Both the position numbers and the translations under genes were made by a program. From the NCBI RefSeq assembly GCF_007859865.1, contig NZ_SJPI01000001.1, forward strand, positions 3,037,406 through 3,101,405: 64,000 nt of DNA, in the 5' to 3' direction. The notes below the pieces were generated by a model that had not been told where the DNA came from, did no database searches, and worked only from the letters and a program-made list of their open reading frames with translations. Of this stretch, positions 17,487 to 26,690 are shown one piece after another (position 1 is the first letter of the stretch; every line of letters begins with the position of its first letter). Origin of the DNA: Rubripirellula amarantea (GTDB lineage Bacteria > Planctomycetota > Planctomycetia > Pirellulales > Pirellulaceae).

Positions 17487-19814
17487 TTATTCTTGAACGG
17501 CCAAACCGGCGGCTGAGTAGTGATAGTCGCCATAGCGATAGCTGTACTGACGTGGTGTGACGCCACTGAAGACCGTGCCAGCGATCGATGCGCCTGAGGC
17601 TTGAATGCGACGCATCGCACGGCCGACGTTGTCCAATCGGCTGACATCTCGCATCACGCACACCAATGTTGATTCGACCACGGAAACCACCGCGAGCGTT
17701 TCGCCGGCAGCCAGTACCGGAGCGGTGTCGAAAACGACGAAGCTGTAGCTTTCCAGTGCTTGATCCAAGAACTTCTTCATCGACGCTTGATTGATTAAGC
17801 GATGCGGATTGGCTTTCAATGGGCCGGCGGGCATTACATGAATCAAGTGCCCGAGAGTCGAGTCAATCGCTTGTTCGAACTCGACTTCCCCAGAGAGGAC
17901 ACCGGCGAGTCCCGGACCAATATCAAGACCGAACAAAGAATGTTGATCGGGGCAACGCAAGTCCGCATCGACCAGCAGAACCGTCTCGCCAGTTGCCTTG
18001 GCAATCGAAATGGCCAACTGGGACGCGACGCTGCTTTTGCCTTCGCTCGTCATGCTGCTTGCGACCGCGATAGAGCGAATGTTCTTCGTCGCAAGCGAAT
18101 GAAACAGATTAGAGCGAAGGGTATCGACGCTCTCTTCAAATACTCGTCTCGCTCTACCGCCGTGAGTCCCGGCGGGTAGCCTTGCAATTTCGCCAACAAC
18201 GGGGGCCATGCCGAAATGCTTTTGCACCGCGTTGCCATCGGTCACTCGTTGAATTCGTAATTCGAGTAACAAGCCCAGCAGGAACGGAGCAACGAATGCT
18301 ACCGTCGATGCCAGTCCTAACTGCTTGACCGGGATCGTTTCAGTCGGATTCTTGGGAGGCGTCGCGGAAGCCAATGTTCGAACCGCGCCATCTTGCCGGC
18401 GTTCAGTCTGAATCGCTGCAGTTCGATCTCGCAGTTTTCGCAAGACGTCTGTTGCGACGGATAGCTCTTCTTGGGCAAATTGAAGCGCTGCCGTTGCACC
18501 GCCGAATTGCTCCATGCGGTCGCGTTCTTCGTCGTACTGCTTCTGCAAGATTCCAAGCTTCGCGACCAACGCGGCACGATCCCTCTTTTTGAGAGCGGTA
18601 TTCATGTTGTCTTGGTGGTTGCGTTTCAACGAATCGTGACTTCTGGCGGCGTCCAGCTCAACTTCGTGCAGTTGTTTCATTGCAGTCAGCTTTGCTTCCG
18701 CCTCCGCCATTTGCCGTTGATAATCCTCTTCAGCACGTTTAGTAAGAACTGCGATGGCAAGCTTTTCCGCTTTGCTTTTTTTCGCCTCGAGAGAATATTC
18801 TAGGGAATCTCGTTTCGCCTTTATTTCAAGGTAGTAGTCACGACGAACGCGAACGAGGTCGCTTATTTCCATTTCTAACACCATGCCTTGGTACTTGCGA
18901 TAAACCATTTCGGCTTCGCGGACTTCGGCATCGTTTGCAACGAACTGTGCGATCTGACTTTCGGTGGGGACTTGCTTTTGGATGCTGATCGCTGGAGGGA
19001 CAAAAGGTGTCGACGCGACAAGACTAGGCAACGGTTCCGAATCATCTTGCATCGCAATTTGGGCGTCATCGATGGCCAGTTGAACACTTAGATCTGCAAT
19101 CTGAGATCGCAGGTGAGTCATCAACGAAAGGCTGCTTTGGTCCTCGATCACATCGAGACGTTGGCCGGGGGCGAATCCGAGCGTTTGTTCGCTCAGTCGT
19201 GTCACCTTTAGCTGGCGTTCTTCAACCTGTTGTTCCCAACGCTGAATCTCTGGTTCTAACCACATTTCCAAGTTCGTCATTCGTGCGTTGTCGAACGCAT
19301 CTCGTTGGCGAAGATAGGAATCGACCACCGCGTTGCAGACCATTGCAGCGGCTTCTCGATCCGAGTCTTCGTAACTTACGACTAGACGTGCTCGGGTGCC
19401 GCCATTTCCCACGGTAAGGTTCTTGCGAAGGTTGACTTCTGCGGTGTCGGGATCGGCTAGGCTCGGCGCTCGGCGAATTTCGGGATCCGCCAGAACAGGA
19501 TCAATCACAATGGGGTTAAAGAACAGTGACTTTTCCGTGTTCGCTAGATCGTCTACCGTTGGCATCACTCCTTTGAAAACCACGAAATCATCGTTCGCTT
19601 CGAGCAAATGACTCGCACGGTAAGTAGGGGTGAAATTCTGAAGTACTACGAAAGCCGTGATGGCGGACAAGATGGCACCGCATGGCACGGCCCACGGCCA
19701 GCACTGTCGGAACGTCACCCATAGAATCCACGGGTCGAACTGATTCTCCGGACGTGCCGATGGACGATACGATGTTTCAGTCGCGCGTTCCGACGAGATG
19801 TAATTAGTGTTCAT
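17487..19814 (-). CDS. Wzc-like chain-length regulator with tyrosine autokinase domain
   Basis: 775 residues. An N-terminal membrane segment (about 34-57), a Wzz-type domain, a long coiled coil (about 180-480, rich in E, K, R, Q), a second membrane segment (about 500-520, LASTVAFVAPFLLGLLLEL), then a cytoplasmic BY-kinase domain: Walker A SSMTSEGKSSVAS, Walker A' VLLVDADLRCPDQH, Walker B FVVFDTAP. The C-terminus is tyrosine rich (RQYSYRYGDYHYS), the usual autophosphorylation cluster. Such proteins control polymer length and export by cycling phosphorylation. The partner outer-membrane channel (Wza) and phosphatase (Wzb) are not in this window. Confidence 0.92.
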   Translation of the reverse strand: MNTNYISSERATETSYRPSARPENQFDPWILWVTFRQCWPWAVPCGAILSAITAFVVLQNFTPTYRASHLLEANDDFVVFKGVMPTVDDLANTEKSLFFNPIVIDPVLADPEIRRAPSLADPDTAEVNLRKNLTVGNGGTRARLVVSYEDSDREAAAMVCNAVVDSYLRQRDAFDNARMTNLEMWLEPEIQRWEQQVEERQLKVTRLSEQTLGFAPGQRLDVIEDQSSLSLMTHLRSQIADLSVQLAIDDAQIAMQDDSEPLPSLVASTPFVPPAISIQKQVPTESQIAQFVANDAEVREAEMVYRKYQGMVLEMEISDLVRVRRDYYLEIKAKRDSLEYSLEAKKSKAEKLAIAVLTKRAEEDYQRQMAEAEAKLTAMKQLHEVELDAARSHDSLKRNHQDNMNTALKKRDRAALVAKLGILQKQYDEERDRMEQFGGATAALQFAQEELSVATDVLRKLRDRTAAIQTERRQDGAVRTLASATPPKNPTETIPVKQLGLASTVAFVAPFLLGLLLELRIQRVTDGNAVQKHFGMAPVVGEIARLPAGTHGGRARRVFEESVDTLRSNLFHSLATKNIRSIAVASSMTSEGKSSVASQLAISIAKATGETVLLVDADLRCPDQHSLFGLDIGPGLAGVLSGEVEFEQAIDSTLGHLIHVMPAGPLKANPHRLINQASMKKFLDQALESYSFVVFDTAPVLAAGETLAVVSVVESTLVCVMRDVSRLDNVGRAMRRIQASGASIAGTVFSGVTPRQYSYRYGDYHYSAAGLAVQE

Positions 19815-19865
19815 TGAGTGTTTAAAGAACTAGGACTGGTGGTTGATGAGATCGCGAATGATCCA

Positions 19866-20885
19866 TCAAGAAGTACTGCCCGAAGCAAAGTGTTGGAGTT
19901 CGTGAGAAGCATTAAGAACGTCTTTCGCGGTCATCGGTTCGACCGGTTGATAGAGGTTCTGCCAGTAGGTCTTGGCGAGCCAAAGCAATCCAAATGCAAA
20001 GGGGATCATCAGGTAGCCGGACCAGTCATGAATGCTGGTCTGCGTCGCGGGATCGGTGAAAGATTGATACAGCAAACCCACGCACGTGATTCGCACCGCG
20101 TTGACAAACACGGCCAGGGGAATGATCAACGAGATAAGAATGATTCGGTCGATCCACCCTCGTTGTCGATTGACGGTCGCAGCCCAGAAAAATGCTAGCG
20201 CCCCGATTCCCATAAAGATCCGAAGTCCCGAACACGCTTGTTCGATAAGTAATCGCTGGTCATTGACCCAGATCACGTGGCCTTCCGATACCGCCGGCTG
20301 ACCAAGGACTCTTAGGAAGGTGGTGCTTAAACTTGTTGCAACGCCTTGCAGTTTCCAACTCAACAAGGATTCCGCTTGGTAAGGCATAGGAATCATTAAC
20401 AGCAGGAACGCGAGTGATGGCAGGCTCCATCGCATCGCCTTGAATCCGAACAGAATCCAAACGCATCCGGCAAGCAAAGGAAAGAGCGACCAACCATCAA
20501 GAAAGTCTGCATAGATCAAGCGACTTGAAAATCGCATGACGATGGCGAGGACGATCAGCCAAACGCCTGACCAGCTTGGCATCGAGCGGATCCCGGGAAA
20601 GGAATCGGCACGAACCCAGCAAAGCATCGCAGCCAAAGGAAGGATGAGATATCCATGCGAATAGTCTGGTTCGTTGCGCCACGCATCTTCAGCCCACACG
20701 AAGGTTGGCCAGTAGGCGTACAACACGATCAGCGCTAGTCCTATGAAGACCGCCCAATAGTTTTGGACAACCGCACTCAATTGAGACACGTAAATCTGCT
20801 CAATAGACTCGTGTTTTCCCTCATCAGTAGTGCCCAAATCTTTTCGGCCTGATTGTCTTTTCGGTCGCAAATTTCGCTTGGCCAT
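19866..20885 (-). CDS. exosortase (EpsH/Xrt family transpeptidase)
   Basis: 339 residues with about eight membrane helices. The family triad is visible: Cys in ACSGLRIFMGI, Arg in NAVRITCVGLL, and His in IHDWSGYLMIPFAFG. Exosortases cut proteins at C-terminal PEP-CTERM signals and are thought to attach them to a surface polymer or lipid. I chose the ATG at 20885 over a TTG one codon upstream; AGGGGG lies just ahead of it. It is first in the long minus-strand sugar locus, and a PEP-CTERM protein is encoded divergently 600 bases away. Which exosortase subtype it is cannot be settled by eye, and EpsI is separate. Confidence 0.9.
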   Translation of the reverse strand: MAKRNLRPKRQSGRKDLGTTDEGKHESIEQIYVSQLSAVVQNYWAVFIGLALIVLYAYWPTFVWAEDAWRNEPDYSHGYLILPLAAMLCWVRADSFPGIRSMPSWSGVWLIVLAIVMRFSSRLIYADFLDGWSLFPLLAGCVWILFGFKAMRWSLPSLAFLLLMIPMPYQAESLLSWKLQGVATSLSTTFLRVLGQPAVSEGHVIWVNDQRLLIEQACSGLRIFMGIGALAFFWAATVNRQRGWIDRIILISLIIPLAVFVNAVRITCVGLLYQSFTDPATQTSIHDWSGYLMIPFAFGLLWLAKTYWQNLYQPVEPMTAKDVLNASHELQHFASGSTS

Positions 20886-20923
20886 CAATCCCCCTCTGGT
20901 GGATATTGCATAGCGCGGTAGGG

Positions 20924-20974
20924 GAGAGGAAAGGGTAGTCCGGCTTGCGGGTTTGCGAATAGCCTTTCCCTCTC
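20924..20974 (-). promoter_or_regulatory. imperfect hairpin in the leader of the exosortase operon
   Basis: The bases 924-935 (GAGAGGAAAGGG) and 963-974 (CCTTTCCCTCTC) of this 20-kb block are complementary apart from one bulged base. They lie between the candidate promoter and the exosortase start, so the transcript could fold into a long stem here. No known riboswitch class is recognised. Confidence 0.3.
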
Positions 20975-20984
20975 AGTTGCGTTG

Positions 20985-21013
20985 ACGATATTCCTGGCAT
21001 TCTCGAACGTCAA
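20985..21013 (-). promoter_or_regulatory. candidate sigma-70-type promoter of the exosortase/EPS operon
   Basis: Reading the minus strand, TTGACG is followed after 17 bases by TATCGT. The spacing is ideal and the -35 is five of six. Transcription would start near 20,978, giving a leader of about 90 bases before the exosortase ATG. Assigned by pattern only. Confidence 0.35.
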
Positions 21014-21500
21014 GCGAATAGATCTCAGATTCTCGTAGACAGGGGGGGTGTCTGCATCGGGAAACCCTGCAAAGTACGGGTGATATCAGAATGTAGGCAT
21101 TCAGAATAAAACTTTGAGACGCAGCGCTGCGAGATACCAAAATGAACGTTATGGGCGTGTTATGTACACATGTCGTGAACACAAGTTCGAGCAAACAAGT
21201 GAACACTTAGTGGCAAAGCGACGCGATCGGACCACTTGTAATTTGTACAGCCCCTTTTGGGATGCGAGAAATCGCGGGTTAGTCGTCCAGCGGAGGGATG
21301 TTCATCGCTTAAGAAACATACAGTCCGAGCTGGCCCCCAGGTAGGTGTTTGGGTGTTGGTCTGGCGAATTAGCTCTAATGGAGGTGATTAGGCAAATTTG
21401 GGTCTTGATTTGGGCATTTGACCCACTACCATCTGGGGGTGTGACACTTGTCCACTCTGGTTCAGACTGATCAGACGACGCCAATTCATTGGGTGATTTT

Positions 21501-22217
21501 GTGAATCGACTTTCCGCTCTTTCTTGTTATCTGCTTTGTTTGCTTTTGGCATCGAGCAGCGTTGCGCATGCGGGTGTGATGGTTCCCGACATTGCGGTAG
21601 GTGGGCTGGCTGGGATGTACAACGCGGATTCGGATGATCTGTATCTGCAGGGTGCTGCAGGCTCAATAAAAATGACGACCGATCCTTCGGATGCAGGGCA
21701 AACAATCTATCTCGGTACGGGTGGCGGTGGGCCGAAGCGGGCGAGTGGGTTATTCATGCTCAATGCAACGGTGCAAGATGCAGGTCTTGTTCAACCAAGT
21801 GCGACTGCCAGAAGTGCGACTGCAAACCAGCATACGTTTTCGATCACGGGCGCTTTTAATCAAAGTGCCGGTACGCTGGGCACGGCGGACGATACGAATG
21901 TGGTGCTCTTGCAAGGCACACTGACCGAAGCACGACTCGCCGCGTTTGAAACACTTAGTCGCATCGATTTCGTGGCGACCGTTACTGGCGGAGCTCTGAG
22001 TAATCTCTTCGAGCCAGAGATTCTTATCAAAGTAGACACGGGAAGTAGCTTTAACAGTTTCGCTTACACGGTAAATGGGTTTGGCGCAGGTAGCGCTGAC
22101 GTCGGCAAGCCTGTGCCCGAGCCCGCGTCGCTTGCCATTTGGTCAGCGATTGCATTTGCCGCGTGTTGTTCGCAGAAACGACGCAAGCGCGTCAGCACGA
22201 CGACCGCTGCTTTTTGA
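21501..22217 (+). CDS. secreted protein with C-terminal PEP-CTERM sorting signal
   Basis: About 238 residues. The N-terminus is a signal peptide (RLSALSCYLLCLLLASSSVAHA, cleavage after AHA). The C-terminus has the complete tripartite sorting signal: VPEPAS, a hydrophobic stretch (LAIWSAIAFAACC), then a basic tail (QKRRKR). The middle is Gly/Ser/Thr/Asn rich with beta-strand character and no family I recognise. I chose the GTG at 21501, which has GGGTGA seven bases ahead; a TTG at 21489 is also in frame. It is the only PEP-CTERM protein in the window and lies beside the exosortase gene, so it is the likely local substrate. Confidence 0.85.
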   Translation: MNRLSALSCYLLCLLLASSSVAHAGVMVPDIAVGGLAGMYNADSDDLYLQGAAGSIKMTTDPSDAGQTIYLGTGGGGPKRASGLFMLNATVQDAGLVQPSATARSATANQHTFSITGAFNQSAGTLGTADDTNVVLLQGTLTEARLAAFETLSRIDFVATVTGGALSNLFEPEILIKVDTGSSFNSFAYTVNGFGAGSADVGKPVPEPASLAIWSAIAFAACCSQKRRKRVSTTTAAF

Positions 22218-22343
22218 TTCAGCTAGGTGCAGCTTTGCTTCGTCAAAGTATGCCGAGCTTCCCTTCCCTCGTTCCTTCCTTTGACAAACACCATTTCAAC
22301 GCATGTGCCTTGGTCACTTCGTTGAAATGCGTAGAGGTGCTCC

Positions 22344-25300
22344 ATGTTTTCACGCGCACGCCGCCGTCCTCGTTCCAAGCAATCCCTGTCCAACAATCGA
22401 CTCAGAAGCAGATCTGATGTGCGACGTCGAATTCGGATGGAACCTTTGGAAGATCGTCGCCTGTTGGCTCTGCTGGGAATTAGCCCCGAACTGCCGACCG
22501 TTTTTTCCAACGGAACACTTTCCTACGATTCGAGCACGAATCAGTTCGAAGCAACCGCGGTTCCACAAACCTTTTCGACGACGCTGTTTGGTTTTTCGCC
22601 TCTCGTAGACATGCCGAGCAGCTTTAGTTTGCAGGCGGAGGTTGACGAGTCTGGCGACTTAGTCGGCAGTGGGCCGCATCCCTTTGCGTTGACGGGCTCC
22701 ATCGACATTGACTTTGATGGCACCGCCGATGTTTCTGGCGATCTGTTGACAGGCAACGTTGTTGAATTTGGATTTCTTGATGGTGGATCCCTCTCAACGA
22801 GCGACACCTATGATTTTCGTATTGTCATCACAAGCGGTGCACTCGCCCAAAGTGGCACGCTAAGTGATGGTGGACAATTCCCGGCCTATTTTGCTGGTCG
22901 CGATATTGGTCTGCGAATCAACAGTGAAAACTCTACCTTTAACAACGACTTCAATGTTGATTTCAGCGGCGGAAACAAAGCGACCCTTGGTCCCATCGAT
23001 CCGGCGCCGGAACCACTCGCCGAGCTAGGCAACTTCGTTTGGCTCGACAGCAACGGCAACGGCATCCAAGACGATGGAGATACCGGAATCAATGGCGTCG
23101 AAGTCAGTCTGTTCGTCGACGTCGATGGCGATAGGATCGCGGAGCCGGGCGGCGACGATGGAGCGCCGATCGCGACGCAGTTGACCCAGAATTCGGGAAG
23201 TTTGGCTGGCTACTATCTCTTTGAAGATTTGGCTGCTGGCGATTACTTCGTGCAGTTCAATCCAGCGACCATCCCTGCAGGATTTGAATTCACTGCGACG
23301 GGGATCGGAACAGATGACGGTATTGATAGTAATGCGGATAGCACGACTGGTCTTACCGAAGTGACAAGCTTGATCGCAGGTGAGAGTGATTTGACATGGG
23401 ATGCAGGGGTCATTACCAGCATCAATCCAGCGATCGCTATCACCAAGTACGTTGATAAGATCATTACCACGAACGAAATGACGGTCCTTGATTTCGATTC
23501 GTTGTCCTCGGGAGACATCGTTTCAACGCAGTATCCAGGGGTCGTGATTAGCGCAGTGAACGCGAGAACGCCGGGAGCGGGAAATCGAGCGATGGTCTTT
23601 GACAGTTCCAACCCGACGGGCGGAGACTTTGATCTAGGGTCACCTAATTCTGCCTTTGGAGGTCCAGGGTCGGGAAGCGGCGGCAAACCAAGCGGGGGCG
23701 GTCCCAACGATCAGGCGTTAGGAAACATCCTGATTATCTCCGAAGACGGTCACTCGTATGATCCGGACGACGAAGCACAGGGCGGTACCTTCACCTTTGA
23801 CTTCGACTCGCCCGCGACAGTCAATTATTTGGACCTTCTTGATATCGACAGCAATGAATCCGGAGGTTCGGTCGTGACCTTAACGACAACTTCCGGAACT
23901 CAAACGGTTAGCATTCCTGCTGTCGGCAACAACAGTTTCCAACGCGTTGCCATCGACGCCACGGACGTGACATCCATGGAAGTACACTTTGTCAGTAGCG
24001 GTGCTATCGCTGCGATGAAGTACACCAGCTTTAGCGAAACGAAAGAGTGGTTCGATGCAAACGATGCACCTGGGGTAAGCTTTGAGTACGACGAAACCAT
24101 TGAGTTTTCCTACCACGTTACCAATCCTGGCGATGTATCGCTTTCACCGGTCTTAGTTACCGATGACAATGCAACGCCAGGCAACACGGCCGATGACTTT
24201 GACCCGCAACCGGTATTGGTTGATGTGAGCGGAACGTCGTTCAATCAGGGTGACGTCGATCACGACAACCAGCTAGATCCCGGCGAAGAGTGGATCTACA
24301 CCGCGACAATTGTTGCGACTGAAGTGGGGCAGTTCACCAATATCGGAGACGTCGTGGGGACGCCGGTCAACGAGAACGGCGATGTGATTGGCGATGATGT
24401 ATTTGATGATGACCCTGCGAACTATGTCGTTAATGGTCTGCCTGGGATCGAAATCGAAAAGTTGACCAATGGTCATGATGCTGATGAGCCGGAACAAGCC
24501 GCTCAGATTCCAGCAGGCAGTCCGGTGAGTTGGACTTTTCAAGTGACCAACACAGGTTCGACTTCGTTTGCTTTTTCTGATGTTGATGTCGTCGATGACA
24601 ATGGCACACCTGATGACGAATCGGACGACTACATTCCTGAGTTCGTTTCACTGTCCGATGTGAATAGCGATTTGATCCTTTCTCCTGGGGAGGTCTGGGA
24701 ATACACCGCTTCGGGGACGGCGCAATCATTAACCGAGACCGGCGGCACAAGTACGTTTTACTTTAACGGCAACAGTGGAAGCGACGGAAGTGATGGCAAC
24801 ATCCGTCACTTCGAAGTCGACGGTGTTTCCGCCAAGGCGAGCGCATTTAGCAGAGATGACTCTGGCAACTGGCGTACCGCGTTTCTGGGGATATTCTCCG
24901 GCGGACTAGGGGTCACCGATTCATCGGAGGGCAACGGAGGCAACGGCACCCATCGCGTCGACAACGTTGGCCGAGACAACTTTGTTCTGTTTGAGTTTTC
25001 AGAGGACGTCGTCGTCGATCAGGCGTTCTTGGACAGCGTGGTCACGGACAGCGACTTATCGGTATGGATTGGAACGGTCCCCAATGCTTACGCCAATCAC
25101 AATTCGCTAAGCGACTCCTTCCTTTCGAATCTAGAGCTTAACGAGGTCAATGACACATCGAGTTCCTCATCACGTTGGGCCAACATCAACGGCAGTGAAG
25201 TGGCGGGAAACATTCTCGTTCTTGCAGCGTCCACCGTGGATCAATCACCGGAAGACCGATTTAAGATTCGAAAAGTCAAGTTCCAAAACGTGACACCCGG

Positions 25301-26621
25301 AATCTTTAAGAACACCGCGACCGTGGAAGCGGGGGCAGTGTCCGATGCCGACGCTAGTCACTATGTAAACCCGGTGGAACAGCCGACGGCGCGGATTGGA
25401 AATTTCGTGTGGAACGACACTGATCGCGACGGAAAACAGGACGACGATGAAGTCGGAATCGACGGAGTCACTGTGAACCTGCTTAACGAGGCCGGTCAGG
25501 TACTGCAAACCACGGTATCAAGTGGTGGCGGGGCCTACGGATTCAGTGGACTTGAGGCGGGCAACTATTATGTCGAGTTTCAATCGCCTGACGACTTCAC
25601 CTTTTCGCCCCAGGGACGCGGCGATCATGCCGACCACGGTAGCGATGCCGATCCGAGTACAGGAAAGACTTCTCTGATCCAATTGGACGCCCATGAAGTG
25701 AACCATACGGTTGATGCGGGGCTTTACGCATCGGTCGTTGACCTGATGTTTGAAGCCGAAGACTATGACTGGATCAACGATCCGTGGAAAGTCTATTCGT
25801 CCAGTAGCGCATCGGGTGGCGAGTACATCATGGCGCCCAACGGCTGTGGTTCTCAGTACAACTCGCCGTCATCACACTCCGGTGTGAAGTACAGCTTTAC
25901 GGTCAGCGAAGCTGGCAACTACGAAATCTCTGGCCTTGTTCGGGCTTCGGATTCGACCAATGACTCTGTCTGGGTGAAGGTCGACAACCAGCCTTGGGTG
26001 CAGTGGCACATGGATGTTACAGGAAGCAGTTTCCAATGGCAGTCCGTTACCGATGGTTGGAACAAGGATATGACGAGTTTCCAACTGCAACCTGGTCAGC
26101 ACTCCATGGAAGTCCGCGTTCGTGAAGACGGAACGAAGTTGGACAAGTTCATGGTCAGCAAGCTATCGACAAGCACCGTCGTCATCGACGCAACGGACTT
26201 TGATTCCAAGCGAGGCGATTGGCAGGTTGAAGTAGACGATGATGGAAACGAGTTCCTAATCGCTGAAAACGGAACAGGATCGCACTATCGAGATATCCCT
26301 CGCAGCGACGAGTTGAGCTACAACTTCTCCGTTGATTCATCGGGTGAGTATCAAATGCACGCCTTAGTCAGCGCGCTTAATAGCAACGACAATTCGTTTT
26401 GGATTTCGATCGACGATGGATCATGGGTTGAGTGGCATTTGGATGTCACCGGCGACGCTTGGCAGTGGCAGACCGTTACCGATGGCGCAGCACAGAACGC
26501 CGTGAGCTTCCAACTTGAATCTGGCGACCATACTTTGCGAATCAAGGTTCGCGAGGACGGTACTAAGCTAGACAAGATTGTCATTACCAATGACAGTCAA
26601 ATCGATTTGGACAATGTGTAA
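22344..26621 (+). CDS. large planctomycete surface protein with SdrD-B domains and a duplicated C-terminal module
   Basis: 1,425 residues. Residues 35-42 are LEDRRLLA, the N-terminal motif typical of planctomycete extracellular proteins. SdrD-B-like domains occur at about 225-355 (GNFVWLDSNGNGIQDDGDTG) and 1015-1130 (GNFVWNDTDRDGKQDDDEVG), with Asp-rich calcium-type loops. Between them are DUF11-like beta domains. The last 290 residues are two copies of a jelly-roll-like module (about 1132-1275 and 1283-1418), each with V-x-WH-x-DVTG and VREDGTKLDK. This layout suits an adhesive or carbohydrate-binding surface protein. No PEP-CTERM tail is present, so it does not look like an exosortase substrate. 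GAGGTG precedes the ATG. The region near 640-700 resembles a separate Gly/Asp-rich domain. Confidence 0.88.
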   Translation: MFSRARRRPRSKQSLSNNRLRSRSDVRRRIRMEPLEDRRLLALLGISPELPTVFSNGTLSYDSSTNQFEATAVPQTFSTTLFGFSPLVDMPSSFSLQAEVDESGDLVGSGPHPFALTGSIDIDFDGTADVSGDLLTGNVVEFGFLDGGSLSTSDTYDFRIVITSGALAQSGTLSDGGQFPAYFAGRDIGLRINSENSTFNNDFNVDFSGGNKATLGPIDPAPEPLAELGNFVWLDSNGNGIQDDGDTGINGVEVSLFVDVDGDRIAEPGGDDGAPIATQLTQNSGSLAGYYLFEDLAAGDYFVQFNPATIPAGFEFTATGIGTDDGIDSNADSTTGLTEVTSLIAGESDLTWDAGVITSINPAIAITKYVDKIITTNEMTVLDFDSLSSGDIVSTQYPGVVISAVNARTPGAGNRAMVFDSSNPTGGDFDLGSPNSAFGGPGSGSGGKPSGGGPNDQALGNILIISEDGHSYDPDDEAQGGTFTFDFDSPATVNYLDLLDIDSNESGGSVVTLTTTSGTQTVSIPAVGNNSFQRVAIDATDVTSMEVHFVSSGAIAAMKYTSFSETKEWFDANDAPGVSFEYDETIEFSYHVTNPGDVSLSPVLVTDDNATPGNTADDFDPQPVLVDVSGTSFNQGDVDHDNQLDPGEEWIYTATIVATEVGQFTNIGDVVGTPVNENGDVIGDDVFDDDPANYVVNGLPGIEIEKLTNGHDADEPEQAAQIPAGSPVSWTFQVTNTGSTSFAFSDVDVVDDNGTPDDESDDYIPEFVSLSDVNSDLILSPGEVWEYTASGTAQSLTETGGTSTFYFNGNSGSDGSDGNIRHFEVDGVSAKASAFSRDDSGNWRTAFLGIFSGGLGVTDSSEGNGGNGTHRVDNVGRDNFVLFEFSEDVVVDQAFLDSVVTDSDLSVWIGTVPNAYANHNSLSDSFLSNLELNEVNDTSSSSSRWANINGSEVAGNILVLAASTVDQSPEDRFKIRKVKFQNVTPGIFKNTATVEAGAVSDADASHYVNPVEQPTARIGNFVWNDTDRDGKQDDDEVGIDGVTVNLLNEAGQVLQTTVSSGGGAYGFSGLEAGNYYVEFQSPDDFTFSPQGRGDHADHGSDADPSTGKTSLIQLDAHEVNHTVDAGLYASVVDLMFEAEDYDWINDPWKVYSSSSASGGEYIMAPNGCGSQYNSPSSHSGVKYSFTVSEAGNYEISGLVRASDSTNDSVWVKVDNQPWVQWHMDVTGSSFQWQSVTDGWNKDMTSFQLQPGQHSMEVRVREDGTKLDKFMVSKLSTSTVVIDATDFDSKRGDWQVEVDDDGNEFLIAENGTGSHYRDIPRSDELSYNFSVDSSGEYQMHALVSALNSNDNSFWISIDDGSWVEWHLDVTGDAWQWQTVTDGAAQNAVSFQLESGDHTLRIKVREDGTKLDKIVITNDSQIDLDNV

Positions 26622-26690
26622 CCTTGATCCGCACAACGTGTGACCGCTAACAAGAGATCGTCATCGACGCGGTATTACCACAAGTCGCGA

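Larger units (their letters stand above)
20886..21500. promoter_or_regulatory. divergent intergenic region between exosortase and PEP-CTERM genes
   Basis: About 600 bases without a convincing gene separate the divergent exosortase and PEP-CTERM genes. Besides the candidate promoter and hairpin noted separately, it has a direct repeat GTGAACAC at 21175-21182 and 21199-21206, 24 bases apart start to start, and an inverted GTGTT at 21157. Spacing of about two helical turns suits an operator for a dimeric regulator, but this is inference. I looked for the sigma-54 (TGGCAC-N5-TTGC) pattern known upstream of many PEP-CTERM genes and did not find a good one. Confidence 0.35.

Noticed and set aside
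21000-21490. Sigma-54 promoter of the PrsK/PrsR type upstream of the PEP-CTERM gene
   Set aside because: No TGGCAC-N5-TTGC match; nearest words (TGGCAT, TGGCAA) lack the second half.
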